Origin: Klebsiella oxytoca NBRC 105695
Lineage (GTDB): Bacteria; Pseudomonadota; Gammaproteobacteria; Enterobacterales; Enterobacteriaceae
DNA length: 64,000 bases
Assembly: GCF_001598695.1 (NCBI RefSeq)
Contig: NZ_BCZK01000015.1
Location: 62,001-126,000 of the forward strand
Direction of reading: 5' to 3'
Shown here: positions 8,450 through 16,793 of the stretch, piece after piece
Position numbering within the stretch: position 1 is the first letter of the stretch
How the letters are laid out: each line of letters opens with the position of its first letter
Made by a program: the position numbers and the translations under genes
Notes under the pieces: model-generated
Told to the model about the DNA's origin: nothing
The model's database searches: none
What the model saw: only the letters and a program-made list of their open reading frames with translations

Positions 8450-9406
8450 TTATTGGCGCGATTTGTTCATTTCCGCCAGCGAAGCTATCCAGTTCATCGC
8501 CAGCTGCGGCCATTCGGCGGCGGGCAGGCCCCGGGTCCCGCGAATACCAAATCCGTGTTTCCCCTCGGCGAACAGATGCAGCTCGGTCGGCACCTGCTGC
8601 GCGCGCAGGGCGTTAAACATCACCAGCGCGTTATCCACCGGCACGGAAGGATCGTCTACCGCGTGGAAAATAAAGGTTGGCGGCGTCTGCGGCGTGACGT
8701 TCTGCTCCGGTGAATAGCGATGCTGCCGCTCCGCCGTCGGCGTTTCGCCAATCAATGCCTTGCGCGATCCGGGATGGGCAATCGCCGGATCCATCGAAAT
8801 CACCGGATAGCCGAGCACCGCGAAGTCCGGCCGCGCGCTCTGCCGATCAACCGCGTCCACGGCGGCGTAAGCCGGTTCGCTATACCGGGTCTCCAGGCTG
8901 GCCGCCACGTGCCCCCCGGCGGAAAAGCCCATAATGCCGATTTTATGCGGGTCGATATGCCACTCGGCGGCCCGCGCCCGCAGGGTACGCAGCGCGCGCT
9001 GCGCATCGGCCAACGGCGCCTCGCTGCCTTCTGCGTGACCGTCCGCCGGCATCCGGTAGGTCATGACAAACAGGGTATAGCCACGGGCGTTAAATACCGG
9101 CGCGAGATCGCTGCCCTCTTTATCCAATACCACTCGCTGGTAAGAGCCGCCCGGCGTCACCAGCAGCGCAATACCGTTGGGCTTCTCCGGTGCGTAAACG
9201 GTAATTGTCGGAGCACGAATCCCGGTGACCGCGCGATCGGGCAGCGAGGGATCTTTGCTGCGCTCTACCAGCGATTCGCTCGCCGGGCTGTTTTTCGCGC
9301 CGGGGGCTTCACCGCCGGGCCAGACAGAAAAGGTGGGGAGAGAGGAAAATGCCGCCGGAGAAGCCAAAAGCAAAGCGATGGCGGCGGCCAGAGGTAAACG
9401 CGTCAT
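8450..9406 (-). CDS. Secreted alpha/beta-hydrolase (acetyl esterase-like)
   Basis: Exported esterase of about 318 aa. I start it at ATG 9406 (MTRLPLAAAIALLLAS), because GGAG lies 6 bp upstream; two further in-frame ATGs at 9412 and 9418 lack a comparable site. A signal peptide ends near AAFSS. The fold markers are an oxyanion strand TPGGSY, nucleophile elbow GFSAG (Ser about 162), the acid in VDDPSVP and His in GKHGFGI, as in the BD-FAE/acetyl-xylan esterase-like hydrolases. It converges on the GH1 gene across a REP pair. In this neighbourhood, removal of acetyl groups from a hemicellulose is a sensible role, but it is inferred from context. No cognate operator copy is seen upstream. Confidence 0.75.
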   Translation of the reverse strand: MTRLPLAAAIALLLASPAAFSSLPTFSVWPGGEAPGAKNSPASESLVERSKDPSLPDRAVTGIRAPTITVYAPEKPNGIALLVTPGGSYQRVVLDKEGSDLAPVFNARGYTLFVMTYRMPADGHAEGSEAPLADAQRALRTLRARAAEWHIDPHKIGIMGFSAGGHVAASLETRYSEPAYAAVDAVDRQSARPDFAVLGYPVISMDPAIAHPGSRKALIGETPTAERQHRYSPEQNVTPQTPPTFIFHAVDDPSVPVDNALVMFNALRAQQVPTELHLFAEGKHGFGIRGTRGLPAAEWPQLAMNWIASLAEMNKSRQ

Positions 9407-9475
9407 AAGCATCTCCATTAAGGAAAAAGCTTATTTATCATTCATCAGGAACGGGTAAAGCGAGTTGTCTCACAG

Positions 9476-9511
9476 AACGCTGTTTCATTAAAAATAAAAT
9501 GAAACAGCGTT
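9476..9511 (-). terminator. Stem-loop after fhlA
   Basis: A perfect 13-bp inverted repeat (AACGCTGTTTCAT at 9476-9488, its complement at 9499-9511) with an A/T-rich loop lies 13 bp past the fhlA stop. There is no long T run on the minus side, so it may end transcription weakly or protect the mRNA 3' end. Confidence 0.55.
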
Positions 9512-9523
9512 TTAAGGTTATGC

Positions 9524-11596
9524 CTACTGCAGCTGGTCTTTATTAATACCCAACCGTTTCATGCGCGAAAGCAGCGTCGTGCGCTTTAATCCCAGACGCT
9601 GGGCCGCGCCCTTCGGCCCGGCGACCACCCCGTTACTCTCTTTCAGCACCCGGACAATGAGCTGGTATTCGTCTTCGCCCTCTTCGGGCAGCACTTCTGC
9701 CGGCAGCGGCTCAGTCTCGAGGCTCATTTCCGGCAGTGAAAGCTGCAGCACGCTGCCGCGGGTCAGCAGCACCGCGCGTTCAATGACGTTCTCCAGTTCG
9801 CGCACGTTACCCGGCCACTCCATGCGGCTAAGCAGGCGCAGCGTCTCCGCCGGAATGCTGTCGATATTGCGTCCGAGACGGCGGGCGATTTTAAAGGTGA
9901 AGGCCTTCACCAGCAGAGGAATATCCTCCGGCCGTTCGCGCAGGGGCGGCAGATGGATCGGGAAGACGTTCAGCCGGTAGTAGAGATCGCTGCGAAACTC
10001 GCGATCGGCGACCATCTGTTTAAGATCGCGGTTGGTGGCGGCGATCAGGCGCACGTCGGTGTGAATCAGCTTATTGCTGCCGAGACGCTCGAACTCCTGC
10101 TCCTGCAACACGCGCAGCAGTTTCGGCTGTAGTTCAATCGGCATATCGCCCACTTCATCGAGAAACAGCGAGCTTTTGTCCGCCAGTTCGAAACGGCCGA
10201 TACGCTGGGCGCTGGCGCCGGTGAAAGCGCCGCGCTCGTGGCCAAACAGGTCGCTTTCCAGCAGCCCGGCTGGCATCGCCGCGCAGTTCATTTTGACCAT
10301 CCGGCGGCTATTGCGGCCGCTCAGGTTATGAATAGCGCGGGCAATCAGCTCCTTACCGGTGCCGGTTTCGCCTAGGATCAGCACCGTACTGTCGCTCTGC
10401 GCCACCATCTCCACCTGCTTGAGCACGCTGTTCATGGCCTCGCTGCGGCCAATGATTTCGCCAAACTCGCTCTCAACGTTGTTGAGCTGTTCGGTCAGGG
10501 CGAGGTTCTCATCGACCAGCCGCTCTTTCAGCCGCTGAATCTCGCGGTAGGCGAGGGCGTTGTCGATGGCGATCGAGACGCGCTCGGCAATTTGCCGCAG
10601 CAGCTTGAGGTTGGTGGTGGTGAAGACTTTTTCATCGCACTGCGCCAGCTTCAGCACCCCAAGCAAAGTATTACCGGACATCAACGGCAGCAGGCACAGG
10701 GTCTGGATTTTGTTATCCCACATCTCGAAAAGCATTTTTTCGTACGGCGCCAGCGGGTCGTGCTCGTGGAGATTGAGCAGCAGCATCTCTTTGCTTTTGA
10801 ATACCCGCTCGGTCAGGGTACCGGCTTCGTCCACTTCGCTCTGGTCATGTACCGGATGGCTGGCGTCGAGGTAGTGGGTGGAGTAGATATTGAGCTTACC
10901 TTTGCGGTTGCTGCGCAGTACCACGCTGATGGCGTCGATGCGGAAGTAGCGGTGGATCTCTTTGGCCACTTCGCTGACCAGTTCATCGATATCCAGCCGC
11001 GAGAGCACCGCGTTGGTGATCGCCACCAGGATGCGGAAGTTATCGCGTTCCCGGCACAGCAGGTCGTAATCGACGTTGTTGCTGACCCGGCTTTGGATCT
11101 GTTCGGTGACCACGGCAACGATTTGCGTAAAGGTGTGCAGCCGCTGGTACTCTTTTTCGGTCCACGGCCGGTTGTCGTCGCGAATAAATTCGCAGCCGCC
11201 GAAGATACGCCCTTCCGCCGCCAGCGGCAGCAGGCAGTAATAGCCAAAGTTGGGGTAGAGTCCGCTTACGGCGAGCTGCGGCCAGGTTTCGGCAAAGGTG
11301 GCGCTATCGCAATGCAGCGCATCCGGACGCGATAGCAGGCGTCGAACCGGGCCGTTGGCGAGGACGGTTTCATCTTCGTAGCTCACCGGCTGCCCCGCGT
11401 CGTCGCAGGCGTGCCGGATAGCGCGATGATTGCCGGAATGCCACAGAATAATCGCCGCCCGGTCGGCGAGCGCGGACTGCTGCACCAGGCCGGTCAGCGT
11501 CTCGCTCAGCGCGGCAAGGTCCGGCTGCTGTAATAAAATGCGGGTGATATCAAACAGACCCTGCTGCCCAAGATCGCCCATCGGTGTATACGACAT
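9524..11596 (-). CDS. fhlA: Formate hydrogenlyase transcriptional activator FhlA
   Basis: Sigma-54 enhancer-binding activator of the formate regulon (690 aa; E. coli protein about 692). Two N-terminal GAF-type domains bind formate. The central AAA+ domain has Walker A GETGTGKE near residue 405, the sigma-54 contact loop GAFTGA near 470, and Walker B LFLDEVGDM. A C-terminal Fis-type helix-turn-helix includes GPKGAAQRLGLKRTTLLSRMKRLGI. It lies downstream of hypE on the same strand, separated by a REP element, as the last gene of hypABCDE-fhlA. Its targets are the sigma-54 promoters before hypA, hycA and hydN in this window. Confidence 0.97.
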   Translation of the reverse strand: MSYTPMGDLGQQGLFDITRILLQQPDLAALSETLTGLVQQSALADRAAIILWHSGNHRAIRHACDDAGQPVSYEDETVLANGPVRRLLSRPDALHCDSATFAETWPQLAVSGLYPNFGYYCLLPLAAEGRIFGGCEFIRDDNRPWTEKEYQRLHTFTQIVAVVTEQIQSRVSNNVDYDLLCRERDNFRILVAITNAVLSRLDIDELVSEVAKEIHRYFRIDAISVVLRSNRKGKLNIYSTHYLDASHPVHDQSEVDEAGTLTERVFKSKEMLLLNLHEHDPLAPYEKMLFEMWDNKIQTLCLLPLMSGNTLLGVLKLAQCDEKVFTTTNLKLLRQIAERVSIAIDNALAYREIQRLKERLVDENLALTEQLNNVESEFGEIIGRSEAMNSVLKQVEMVAQSDSTVLILGETGTGKELIARAIHNLSGRNSRRMVKMNCAAMPAGLLESDLFGHERGAFTGASAQRIGRFELADKSSLFLDEVGDMPIELQPKLLRVLQEQEFERLGSNKLIHTDVRLIAATNRDLKQMVADREFRSDLYYRLNVFPIHLPPLRERPEDIPLLVKAFTFKIARRLGRNIDSIPAETLRLLSRMEWPGNVRELENVIERAVLLTRGSVLQLSLPEMSLETEPLPAEVLPEEGEDEYQLIVRVLKESNGVVAGPKGAAQRLGLKRTTLLSRMKRLGINKDQLQ

Positions 11597-11737
11597 TGCT
11601 TAAGTCCAAAAGCGCCGCAAAGCGGCGCAGAAGAAAGTGATGACACAAATAATAGTCTGTTAATAAAGCGGTTGTGACCGCCATTAACCCATCCGTGGGT
11701 GCCCGCTGGTTTGGGCTGGATAATCATGCTGGCTTTT

Positions 11738-11816
11738 CCCGGCTCGCGCTGCGCTTAGCCGGGCTACAGGTGTGCGCAGTTTTGTAGCCCGGATAAGGCG
11801 TTAGCCGCAATCCGGG
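11738..11816. repeat. REP/BIME between hypE and fhlA
   Basis: Two inverted palindromes (CCCGGCTCGCGCTGCGCTTA onward at 11738-11766, and 11784-11816) lie inside the hypABCDE-fhlA transcription unit. Such hairpins can protect upstream mRNA ends and so lower fhlA relative to hyp. I see no gene in the remaining 11597-11737 stretch. Confidence 0.75.
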
Positions 11817-11827
11817 GGCCCGCACCG

Positions 11828-12838
11828 TTAACAAATTCTCGGCAGCGGCTCGGCGTGAGGAAGATCCAGCGTGCGTTTGACGCCGTACAGACCGACAGAG
11901 CGCACGCCCGCGCGCGGCACAACGTCGCCGATTATCGCCGCATCGCGGCCTAATGGATGAGACCGTAAATGCGCAAGTACGCTTTCCGCCGCCTCGCGGG
12001 CAACGGCGATCAACAGCTTACCCTCGTTGGCGAAATTAAGCGCGTCCAGCCCCAGCAGCTCGCACACGCCGCGTACGGTATCGTTAACCGGCAGCTTTTG
12101 TTCATGCAGCTCTATTCCGCAGCCGCTGGCGGCGGCGAATTCATGGGCCACCGCGTTAACGCCGCCGCGGGTGGCATCGCGCAGGGCTTTCACGCCAGCT
12201 ACGTCGCGCAGCGTCTGAATCAAGGGCGTCAGCACCGCGCAGTCGCTGGACAGCGCGCCGTCCAGCCCCATCTGTTCGCGCAGGTTGAGGATCGTTGCCC
12301 CGTGATCGCCAAGCGTGCCGCTGACCAGCAGCACGTCTCCCGCGCTAATCTGCTGCGCTCCCCAGCGAATACCGGTGGGGATGACGCCGATCCCGGCGGT
12401 ATTGATAAACAGCTTATCCGCCGCCCCGCGCGGCACCACTTTGGTATCGCCGGTCACAATGGCGATACCGGCTTCCCGCGCGGTCTGCGCCATGCTGCTC
12501 ACCACCGCTTCGAGGGTGGCCATCTCCAGCCCCTCTTCGAGAATAAACCCGCAGGAGAGATAGCGCGGCAGCGCGCCGCTCACCGCCACATCGTTCGCCG
12601 TGCCGCAGACCGCCAGCTTGCCGATATTACCGCCGGGGAAAAACAGCGGATCGATAACGTAGCTGTCGGTGGAGAAGGCGAGCCTGTCGCCCTGCGCGCT
12701 AAGCTGAGCGAGATCGAGACGCGCCTGATCTTCCTGCTCCGCCAGCCAGGGGTTGGCGAAAGCCTGCATAAACAGGTCGCCGATCAGCTGCTGCATCGCC
12801 TGACCGCCGCTACCATGGGCTAACTGAACGCTTTTCAT
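11828..12838 (-). CDS. hypE: Hydrogenase maturation protein HypE (carbamoyl dehydratase)
   Basis: HypE (336 aa) dehydrates the thiocarboxamide on its C-terminal cysteine to thiocyanate, giving the CN ligands of the [NiFe] centre. The protein ends in the conserved PRIC, so the reactive Cys is the last residue. The N-terminus MKSVQLAHGSGGQAMQQLI is diagnostic and sets the start at 12838. A longer in-frame reading to 12952 runs back into hypD and is rejected. Its ATG overlaps the hypD stop as ATGA, consistent with coupled translation of the HypD-HypE partners. AIR-synthase-like ATP-binding features (FSTDSYVIDPLFFPGG) are present. Confidence 0.96.
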   Translation of the reverse strand: MKSVQLAHGSGGQAMQQLIGDLFMQAFANPWLAEQEDQARLDLAQLSAQGDRLAFSTDSYVIDPLFFPGGNIGKLAVCGTANDVAVSGALPRYLSCGFILEEGLEMATLEAVVSSMAQTAREAGIAIVTGDTKVVPRGAADKLFINTAGIGVIPTGIRWGAQQISAGDVLLVSGTLGDHGATILNLREQMGLDGALSSDCAVLTPLIQTLRDVAGVKALRDATRGGVNAVAHEFAAASGCGIELHEQKLPVNDTVRGVCELLGLDALNFANEGKLLIAVAREAAESVLAHLRSHPLGRDAAIIGDVVPRAGVRSVGLYGVKRTLDLPHAEPLPRIC

Positions 12839-13956
12839 GCTTCGATTTCCTGACTGCGATATTGATACCAGGCGGCGCAGGCGCCTTCCGATGAGACCAT
12901 CAGCGCGCCGAATGCGCTCTGCGGGTTGCAGGTATTGCCGAATAGCGGGCACTGGTGCGGTTTACAGCGGCCGGTCAGCACCTCGCCGCAGCGGGCGCGC
13001 GGGTCGTCGCAGACCCGCTGCGGCGCCGGGCGGAAATGCGCTTCTGCGTCGAAACGCTGATACGCGGCCGTCAGGTGCACGCCGGAGTCGTTAATCACCC
13101 CCAGACCGCGCCACTCGCTATCGCCGCTGAGGCAAAACACGTCGGCGATGGCCGACTGCGCCAGCGGGTTGCCCTCATCGGGCACCACCCGGCGATACTG
13201 GTTCTCCACTTCGCTGCGCTGCGCTATTGTCTGCTCAACCAGCATCATCGCGCCTTGCAGTAGATCAAGCGGTTCGAATCCGGCCACCACTAATGGACGG
13301 TGATAGTCGCTGGCGATAAACCCGTAAGCATCGGTGCCAATCACCATGCTGACGTGACCGGGGGCGAGAAAAGCGTCGATACCGTTATCCGGCTGGTCGA
13401 GCAGGCTGCGCAGGGTCGGCAGCAGGGTGATGTGCTGGCAGAAAAAGTAAAAGTTCCCGACGCCGCGCTCGCGGGCCTGACGCAGGGTCAGGGCGGTGGC
13501 GGGCATCGTCGTTTCAAAGCCGAGACCGAAGAATACCACTTCTCGATCGGGGTGCTGCTGCGCCAGCTTCAGGGCGTCCATCGGCGAATAGACGATGCGG
13601 ACGTCGGCGCCGCGCGATTTTGCCTGCAGCAGCGAGCCGTTTTTTCCCGGTACGCGCATGGCGTCGCCAAAGGTGCAGAAAATCACCCCCGGACGGCTGG
13701 CGATATCGATACAGGCGTCGATACGCCCCATCGGCAGCACGCACACCGGGCAGCCGGGGCCGTGGATAAATTCAATATTTTCCGGCAGCAGCTGATCGAG
13801 GCCAAATTTAAAAATAGCGTGGGTATGGCCGCCGCACACTTCCATTATGCGCAGCGGACGTTTGGCGGTATGCGGCAGCAGGCGCGCGCGCAGCCGGAGA
13901 TGTTCCACCAGCTGCATCACCTGTTCCGGAGCGCGGTATTCATCAACAAAACGCAT
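12835..13956 (-). CDS. hypD: Hydrogenase maturation protein HypD
   Basis: HypD (373 aa, standard length) is the [4Fe-4S] scaffold protein on which, together with HypC, the Fe(CN)2CO unit is assembled. Conserved motifs include EVCGGHTH, HGPGCPVCVLP and the C-terminal cysteine cluster around GRCKPHQCPLFGNTC. The gene starts directly after the hypC stop (13957) and ends overlapping the hypE start, so hypCDE are tightly coupled. Confidence 0.97.
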   Translation of the reverse strand: MRFVDEYRAPEQVMQLVEHLRLRARLLPHTAKRPLRIMEVCGGHTHAIFKFGLDQLLPENIEFIHGPGCPVCVLPMGRIDACIDIASRPGVIFCTFGDAMRVPGKNGSLLQAKSRGADVRIVYSPMDALKLAQQHPDREVVFFGLGFETTMPATALTLRQARERGVGNFYFFCQHITLLPTLRSLLDQPDNGIDAFLAPGHVSMVIGTDAYGFIASDYHRPLVVAGFEPLDLLQGAMMLVEQTIAQRSEVENQYRRVVPDEGNPLAQSAIADVFCLSGDSEWRGLGVINDSGVHLTAAYQRFDAEAHFRPAPQRVCDDPRARCGEVLTGRCKPHQCPLFGNTCNPQSAFGALMVSSEGACAAWYQYRSQEIEA

Positions 13957-14229
13957 TTACCGCTCCTCGCCGTACAGCAGCGCGCCGACGTCCGGCTCGA
14001 CTTCAAACATATTTTGCAGCGCCTCGAGGGTGTCGCGGGCTTCGGCTTCGTTAATCACGCTCATGGCAAAACCCACGTGGACCAGCACCCACTGGCCGAG
14101 ACGCGGCTGACCGCGATCGTCAACCGCGCCCACCAGGGTCAGGTCGACTTCGCGTTGAATGCCGCACACTTCGACCTTCGCCAGATTGCCGTCAATAGCG
14201 CAGATTTGTCCGGGTATGCCTATGCACAT
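13957..14229 (-). CDS. hypC: Hydrogenase maturation chaperone HypC
   Basis: Small chaperone (90 aa) of the HypC/HupF family that binds the hydrogenase large-subunit precursor and works with HypD. The start MCIGIPGQI is fixed because the essential Cys2 must follow the initiator Met; a longer frame beginning at 14256 would bury it. The ATG lies inside the last codons of hypB (10-bp overlap), and the stop abuts the hypD start. Confidence 0.96.
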   Translation of the reverse strand: MCIGIPGQICAIDGNLAKVEVCGIQREVDLTLVGAVDDRGQPRLGQWVLVHVGFAMSVINEAEARDTLEALQNMFEVEPDVGALLYGEER

Positions 14230-15092
14230 TGCTGCGCCTCCAGCCAGCGAAGCCACTGGTCCATGCCTTCGCCGCTGGTGGCGGAAAGCAGAATAATGTC
14301 AATATCCGGGTTCACCTCGCGGGCGCAGGCCAGACACTTCTCTACGTCAAAGTTGAGATACGGCAGCAGGTCGACCTTGTTAAGCAGCATCAGGCTGGCG
14401 GCGGCGAACATATGCGGATACTTCAGCGGTTTGTCTTCGCCTTCGGTTACCGACAGCACCGCCACTTTATGACGTTCGCCGAGGTCGAAACTTGCCGGAC
14501 ACACCAGGTTGCCGACGTTTTCGATAAACAGAATGCCGTGGTCCGCCAGCGGCAGGCGCGGCGCGGCGTCGGCGATCATCTGCGCGTCGAGATGGCAGCC
14601 TTTGCCGGTGTTGACCTGAATCGCCGGAGTGCCGGTGGCGCGGATGCGCGCGGCGTCGTTCACCGTTTGCTGATCGCCTTCAATGACCGCGCAGGCGGTT
14701 TTCTCTTTCAGCCGCAGCAGGGTTTCCGTCAGCAGGGTGGTTTTGCCGGAGCCGGGGCTGGAGACCAGGTTCAGCACCAGCTGGCTCCTGGCGGCGAAAC
14801 GCGCGCGGTTGCGGGCGGCCAGACGGTTGTTTTTATCCAGGACGTCGATTTCCACTTCCAGCATCCGCCGCTGGCTCTGGCCCGGCGCATGGGTACCCGC
14901 TTCGCCATGACCGTAGTGCAGGTCGCCAGTCTCCGAGCGGGTGGGGGAAAAGTTATCGGTTTTCACGCCGGTAATGGTCATCATCTGGCGCGGGGCGGGC
15001 GCGAAGGGGGCGCTGCGAAACGCCGAATGCGGGTTATGCTCGTCGCCTTCTATATAAAGGTTGCCTTCACCGCAGCCGCAGGTTGTACACAT
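14220..15092 (-). CDS. hypB: Nickel-inserting GTPase HypB
   Basis: HypB (290 aa) delivers nickel to the hydrogenase large subunit in a GTP-dependent step with HypA. The N-terminus [10 protein letters not shown] carries the CxxCGC high-affinity nickel site known from the E. coli protein. The G domain shows the P-loop [10 protein letters not shown] and the downstream [16 protein letters not shown] and NKVDLL motifs. It is 7 bp from the hypA stop. The linker between metal site and G domain has some histidines but no long His tract. Confidence 0.97.
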   Translation of the reverse strand: MCTTCGCGEGNLYIEGDEHNPHSAFRSAPFAPAPRQMMTITGVKTDNFSPTRSETGDLHYGHGEAGTHAPGQSQRRMLEVEIDVLDKNNRLAARNRARFAARSQLVLNLVSSPGSGKTTLLTETLLRLKEKTACAVIEGDQQTVNDAARIRATGTPAIQVNTGKGCHLDAQMIADAAPRLPLADHGILFIENVGNLVCPASFDLGERHKVAVLSVTEGEDKPLKYPHMFAAASLMLLNKVDLLPYLNFDVEKCLACAREVNPDIDIILLSATSGEGMDQWLRWLEAQQCA

Positions 15093-15099
15093 AATCTTA

Positions 15100-15444
15100 T
15101 TACTCCACTTCTAGTCGCTGAATCTGTAAGCCGTCATCCGCCACAATTTGCAGCCGGTCGCTCTGACACTGCGGGCAGCGGCGCACGTGCTGTGAGATGA
15201 GATGCACGTACTGCTGGCAGGATTCACACCAGCATTCAGCCTGTTGTTCGGCGATATGCAGCTCACAGCCTTCCGCCAGCGTGCCGCGGCACACCAGCTC
15301 AAAGCAGAAGGTCAGCGCGCTGGCTTCCACGCAGGAAAATGCCCCCACTTTCAGCCACACGCCGGTGACCCGACGCGCGCCGGCCTGCTGCGCCTGCTGT
15401 TCGATAATTTCCAGCGCCCGCTGGCTAAGGGTGATTTCGTGCAT
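15100..15444 (-). CDS. hypA: Hydrogenase nickel incorporation protein HypA
   Basis: HypA (114 aa) is the nickel metallochaperone for hydrogenase 3. The start [14 protein letters not shown] at 15444 is set by the N-terminal His2 that binds nickel; an in-frame extension to 15507 overlaps the sigma-54 promoter and is rejected. The zinc site is the pair CESC and CPQC about 15 residues apart. First gene of the leftward hypABCDE-fhlA operon, divergent from hycA. Confidence 0.96.
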   Translation of the reverse strand: MHEITLSQRALEIIEQQAQQAGARRVTGVWLKVGAFSCVEASALTFCFELVCRGTLAEGCELHIAEQQAECWCESCQQYVHLISQHVRRCPQCQSDRLQIVADDGLQIQRLEVE

Positions 15445-15473
15445 GGTGCCTCCGTATCGCGATGGCCCATTAA

Positions 15474-15489
15474 TGCAATAACGATGCCA
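15474..15489 (-). promoter_or_regulatory. Sigma-54 promoter of hypA operon
   Basis: On the minus strand TGGCATCGTTATTGCA matches TGGCAC-N5-TTGCA with GG and GC twelve bases apart. It lies 30 bp upstream of hypA. Confidence 0.85.
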
Positions 15490-15512
15490 GGTCATAAGTA
15501 ATGTCATAAAAA

Positions 15513-15546
15513 TGTCGATGACACCGCTCAGACATCGTCATCGACA
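15513..15546. promoter_or_regulatory. Candidate FhlA activator site between hyp and hyc
   Basis: TGTCGATGAC (15513-15522) is repeated in inverted order as GTCATCGACA (15537-15546). TGTC/GACA arms recur at the other two FhlA-regulated gaps in the window, so this is the likely shared upstream activating site for the divergent hyp and hyc promoters. Confidence 0.65.
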
Positions 15547-15602
15547 TGTCTTTCTTATAGGGTAAATTTATTAAAATCGTTAAAAATCAATTAATTAACT
15601 TT

Positions 15603-15618
15603 TGGCATGAAAAATGCT
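15603..15618 (+). promoter_or_regulatory. Sigma-54 promoter of hyc operon
   Basis: TGGCATGAAAAATGCT has GG and GC twelve bases apart, as required for sigma-54. It lies 35 bp upstream of the hycA start. Confidence 0.8.
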
Positions 15619-15652
15619 TAACCGGTGCATCTCATACAACGGGGGATCCGGG

Positions 15653-16102
15653 ATGACTATTTGGGAATTAAGTGAAAAGGCGGACTACATCGCCGATCGT
15701 CACCGCCAGCATCAGGAGCAGTGGCATACCTACTGCAACTCGCTGGTACAGGGGATAACCCTGTCGAAAGCGCGTTTGCATCATGCGATGAGCTGCGCGC
15801 CGGATAAAGAGCTGTGCTTCGTATTGTTTGGTCATTTTCAGGTTTACGTGGCGCTGGCGGAGGGCTTTAACAGCCACACCATCGAGTATTACGTAGAGAG
15901 TAAAGACGGCGGCGACAGACGGCTGATTGCCCAGGCCACGCTGGGCTCAGACGGCACCATTGATGGCCGGATCAGCAACCGCGATCGCGAGCAGGTTCTG
16001 GAGCACTATCTGGCGACTATCGCCAGCGTTTATGACCGTCTCTACGAGGCTATCGAACAAGACCAGCCGGTGGATTTAAACCACCTGACGCTGGCCCGTT
16101 AA
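15653..16102 (+). CDS. hycA: Formate hydrogenlyase regulatory protein HycA
   Basis: HycA (149 aa) is the negative regulator that counteracts FhlA in E. coli. The sequence MTIWELSEKADYIADRH is recognisable along its length. The start at 15653 follows a G-rich ribosome site (GGGGGATCCGGG). It is the first gene of the hyc operon, just behind the sigma-54 promoter. An earlier in-frame ATG at 15614 overlaps that promoter and is not used. Confidence 0.93.
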   Translation: MTIWELSEKADYIADRHRQHQEQWHTYCNSLVQGITLSKARLHHAMSCAPDKELCFVLFGHFQVYVALAEGFNSHTIEYYVESKDGGDRRLIAQATLGSDGTIDGRISNRDREQVLEHYLATIASVYDRLYEAIEQDQPVDLNHLTLAR

Positions 16103-16106
16103 TCGT

Positions 16107-16138
16107 CAGGTGTCGACAAGTGTCGAAGCTGACACCTG
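16107..16138. promoter_or_regulatory. Candidate second FhlA site between hycA and hycB
   Basis: CAGGTGTC (16107-16114) and GACACCTG (16131-16138) form a perfect 8-bp inverted repeat, with an extra TGTCG between them. In E. coli FhlA also binds the hycA-hycB gap, so an internal activator site is likely. Confidence 0.55.
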
Positions 16139-16184
16139 CGCAACCTGTTTTCGTCAAAAATGACTTTCACCTGAGGACGACCCG

Positions 16185-16793
16185 GTGAACCGTTTTGTAA
16201 TTGCTGACTCCACCGTCTGTATCGGCTGTCGCACCTGCGAAGCCGCCTGCGCTGAGACTCACCGCCAGCAGGGCCTGCAAGCCATGCCCCGGCTACGGCT
16301 GATGCGCAATGAAAAAGAATCCGCGCCGCAGATGTGCCACCACTGTGAAGATGCGCCCTGCGCCGCCGTCTGCCCGGTTAATGCCATTAATCGCGTCGAT
16401 GGCGCGGTGCAGCTCAATGAGAGCCTGTGCGTAAGCTGCAAGCTGTGCGGCATCGCCTGTCCGTTCGGCGCCATTGAGTTTTCCGGCAGCCGCCCGCTGG
16501 ATATTCCGGCTAACGCCAATACGCCGATGGCGCCCGCCGCGCCGCCGGCCCCGGCGCGCGTCAGCTCGCTGCTCGACTGGGTGCCGGGCGTACGCGCTAT
16601 CGCCGTCAAATGCGACCTGTGCCACTTCGATGAGGAAGGCCCGGCGTGCGTGCGCACCTGCCCGACCAAAGCGCTGCTGCTGGTGGATATCCGCGATATC
16701 GCCCAGGCCAGCAAGCGTAAGCGGCAGCTGACTTTTAATACCGACCTCGGCGATCTGTCGCTGTTCCAGGCGCAACAAGGGGACGTGAAATGA
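16185..16793 (+). CDS. hycB: Hydrogenase 3 electron-transfer ferredoxin HycB
   Basis: Polyferredoxin subunit (202 aa) carrying electrons from formate dehydrogenase H to the hydrogenase module. Four ferredoxin-type cysteine clusters are visible (CIGCRTCEAAC, CHHCEDAPCAAVCP, CVSCKLCGIACP, CDLCHFDEEGPACVRTCP). It starts with GTG at 16185 after a GAGGA site, and its stop overlaps the hycC start. It is closely related to HydN at 28098. Confidence 0.95.
   Translation: MNRFVIADSTVCIGCRTCEAACAETHRQQGLQAMPRLRLMRNEKESAPQMCHHCEDAPCAAVCPVNAINRVDGAVQLNESLCVSCKLCGIACPFGAIEFSGSRPLDIPANANTPMAPAAPPAPARVSSLLDWVPGVRAIAVKCDLCHFDEEGPACVRTCPTKALLLVDIRDIAQASKRKRQLTFNTDLGDLSLFQAQQGDVK

Noticed and set aside
6879-8513. 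Long (544-aa) minus-strand ORF opposite the GH1 gene
   Set aside because: It is a shadow of a high-GC gene: composition is arginine/histidine-rich without domains, while the plus strand encodes a full GH1 enzyme.
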